A program made the translations under genes and the position numbers. From assembly GCA_012845835.1 (NCBI GenBank), contig JABAKD010000016.1:6727919-6791918 (forward strand): a stretch of 64,000 bases of DNA. Direction: 5' to 3'. Below are positions 63,945-64,000 of this stretch, one piece after another (position 1 is the first letter of the stretch; every line of letters begins with the position of its first letter). The notes beneath the pieces are model-generated. The model was not told the DNA's origin and ran no database searches. It saw only the letters and a program-made list of their open reading frames with translations. Origin of the DNA: Undaria pinnatifida. Its lineage: Eukaryota; Sar; Phaeophyceae; Laminariales; Alariaceae.

Positions 63945-64000
63945 AGGCGATAAATACTATACAACGCCCTGAACAGAATGGAGTCATACTAATTCAGCAC
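63945..64000 (-). mobile_element. SINE-A fragment at window end
   Basis: The counterpart of 45660-45745: GTGCTGAATTAG at the window end and CCTAGAGGTGG at the left, read on -. Diverged and truncated by the window. Confidence 0.35.

Larger units (their letters stand above)
61495..64000 (+). repeat. Segmental duplication, copy 2 (partner 43495-45745)
   Basis: Collinear with 43495-45745 but carrying an extra approximately 370-bp block (61592-61965) that is itself a Rep-P copy, so Rep-P moved after the duplication or was lost from copy 1. It runs off the window end. Confidence 0.93.

Overview
The window is eukaryotic nuclear DNA from a genome that is rich in introns and repeats. Coding sequence is sparse and sits in short GC-rich exons with GT-AG introns of about 0.2-1.2 kb. 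The rest is interspersed repeats, minisatellites and homopolymer tracts. One candidate N-terminal exon (3392-3511) encodes a signal peptide followed at once by a TA-FF-SAP site, the bipartite plastid-targeting style of algae with a red-derived secondary plastid. Together with the gene structure this suggests a stramenopile alga, perhaps a brown alga, but that is inference. No rRNA gene, canonical tRNA gene or CRISPR array was found.

Best supported genes: (1) a + strand gene at 29955-38588, five visible exons whose phases chain exactly into 2178 codons. It begins with the C-terminal half of a CAP-Gly microtubule-binding domain and continues as a very long low-complexity protein. (2) A - strand gene at 25223-22287 with four phase-0 exons. 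It resembles the core of a class I glutamine-amidotransferase-like fold, and two of its exons have decayed tandem copies beside them. (3) A - strand gene at 49234-47315 whose four exons chain into 297 codons, including an in-frame 99-bp duplication. (4) Two near-identical exons of a basic helical protein (45354-44888 and 63651-63185, both -), carried on an approximately 2.2-kb segmental duplication. Weaker exons lie near 0.2-0.5, 3.4-4.9, 8.2-8.4, 10.4, 16.7-16.8, 26.9, 52.7-52.9 and 53.8 kb.

Layout: 0-5 kb, a possible OB-fold relic, tandem repeats and a possible plastid-targeted gene; 5-21 kb, mostly repeats and minisatellites with isolated exons; 21-25.2 kb, the amidotransferase-like gene; 25.8-29.3 kb, tandem and foldback repeats; 29.9-38.6 kb, the CAP-Gly gene, with foldback elements in two introns; 39-43 kb, gene-poor and purine-rich, with a possible retroelement relic; 43.5-45.7 kb, duplication copy 1; 47.3-49.2 kb, the gene with the 99-bp repeat; 50-55 kb, SINE-like repeats and possible exons; 56.2-61.5 kb, nested C-tract repeat arrays; 61.5-64 kb, duplication copy 2, running off the window.

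The repeats fall into recognisable families: F1, an approximately 260-330-bp foldback element with imperfect CTACGATAGAGGTGCAC ends; F2, a 222-bp near-palindrome; SINE-A, an approximately 320-bp tRNA-like retroposon with one insertion dated by an empty-site neighbour; Rep-P, whose fuller copies carry C-tracts; and several pairs. A 9-mer, TACCTGGTA and its complement, is conspicuously over-represented. All names are local labels. Product calls come from reading translations and splice signals by eye, without database searches.
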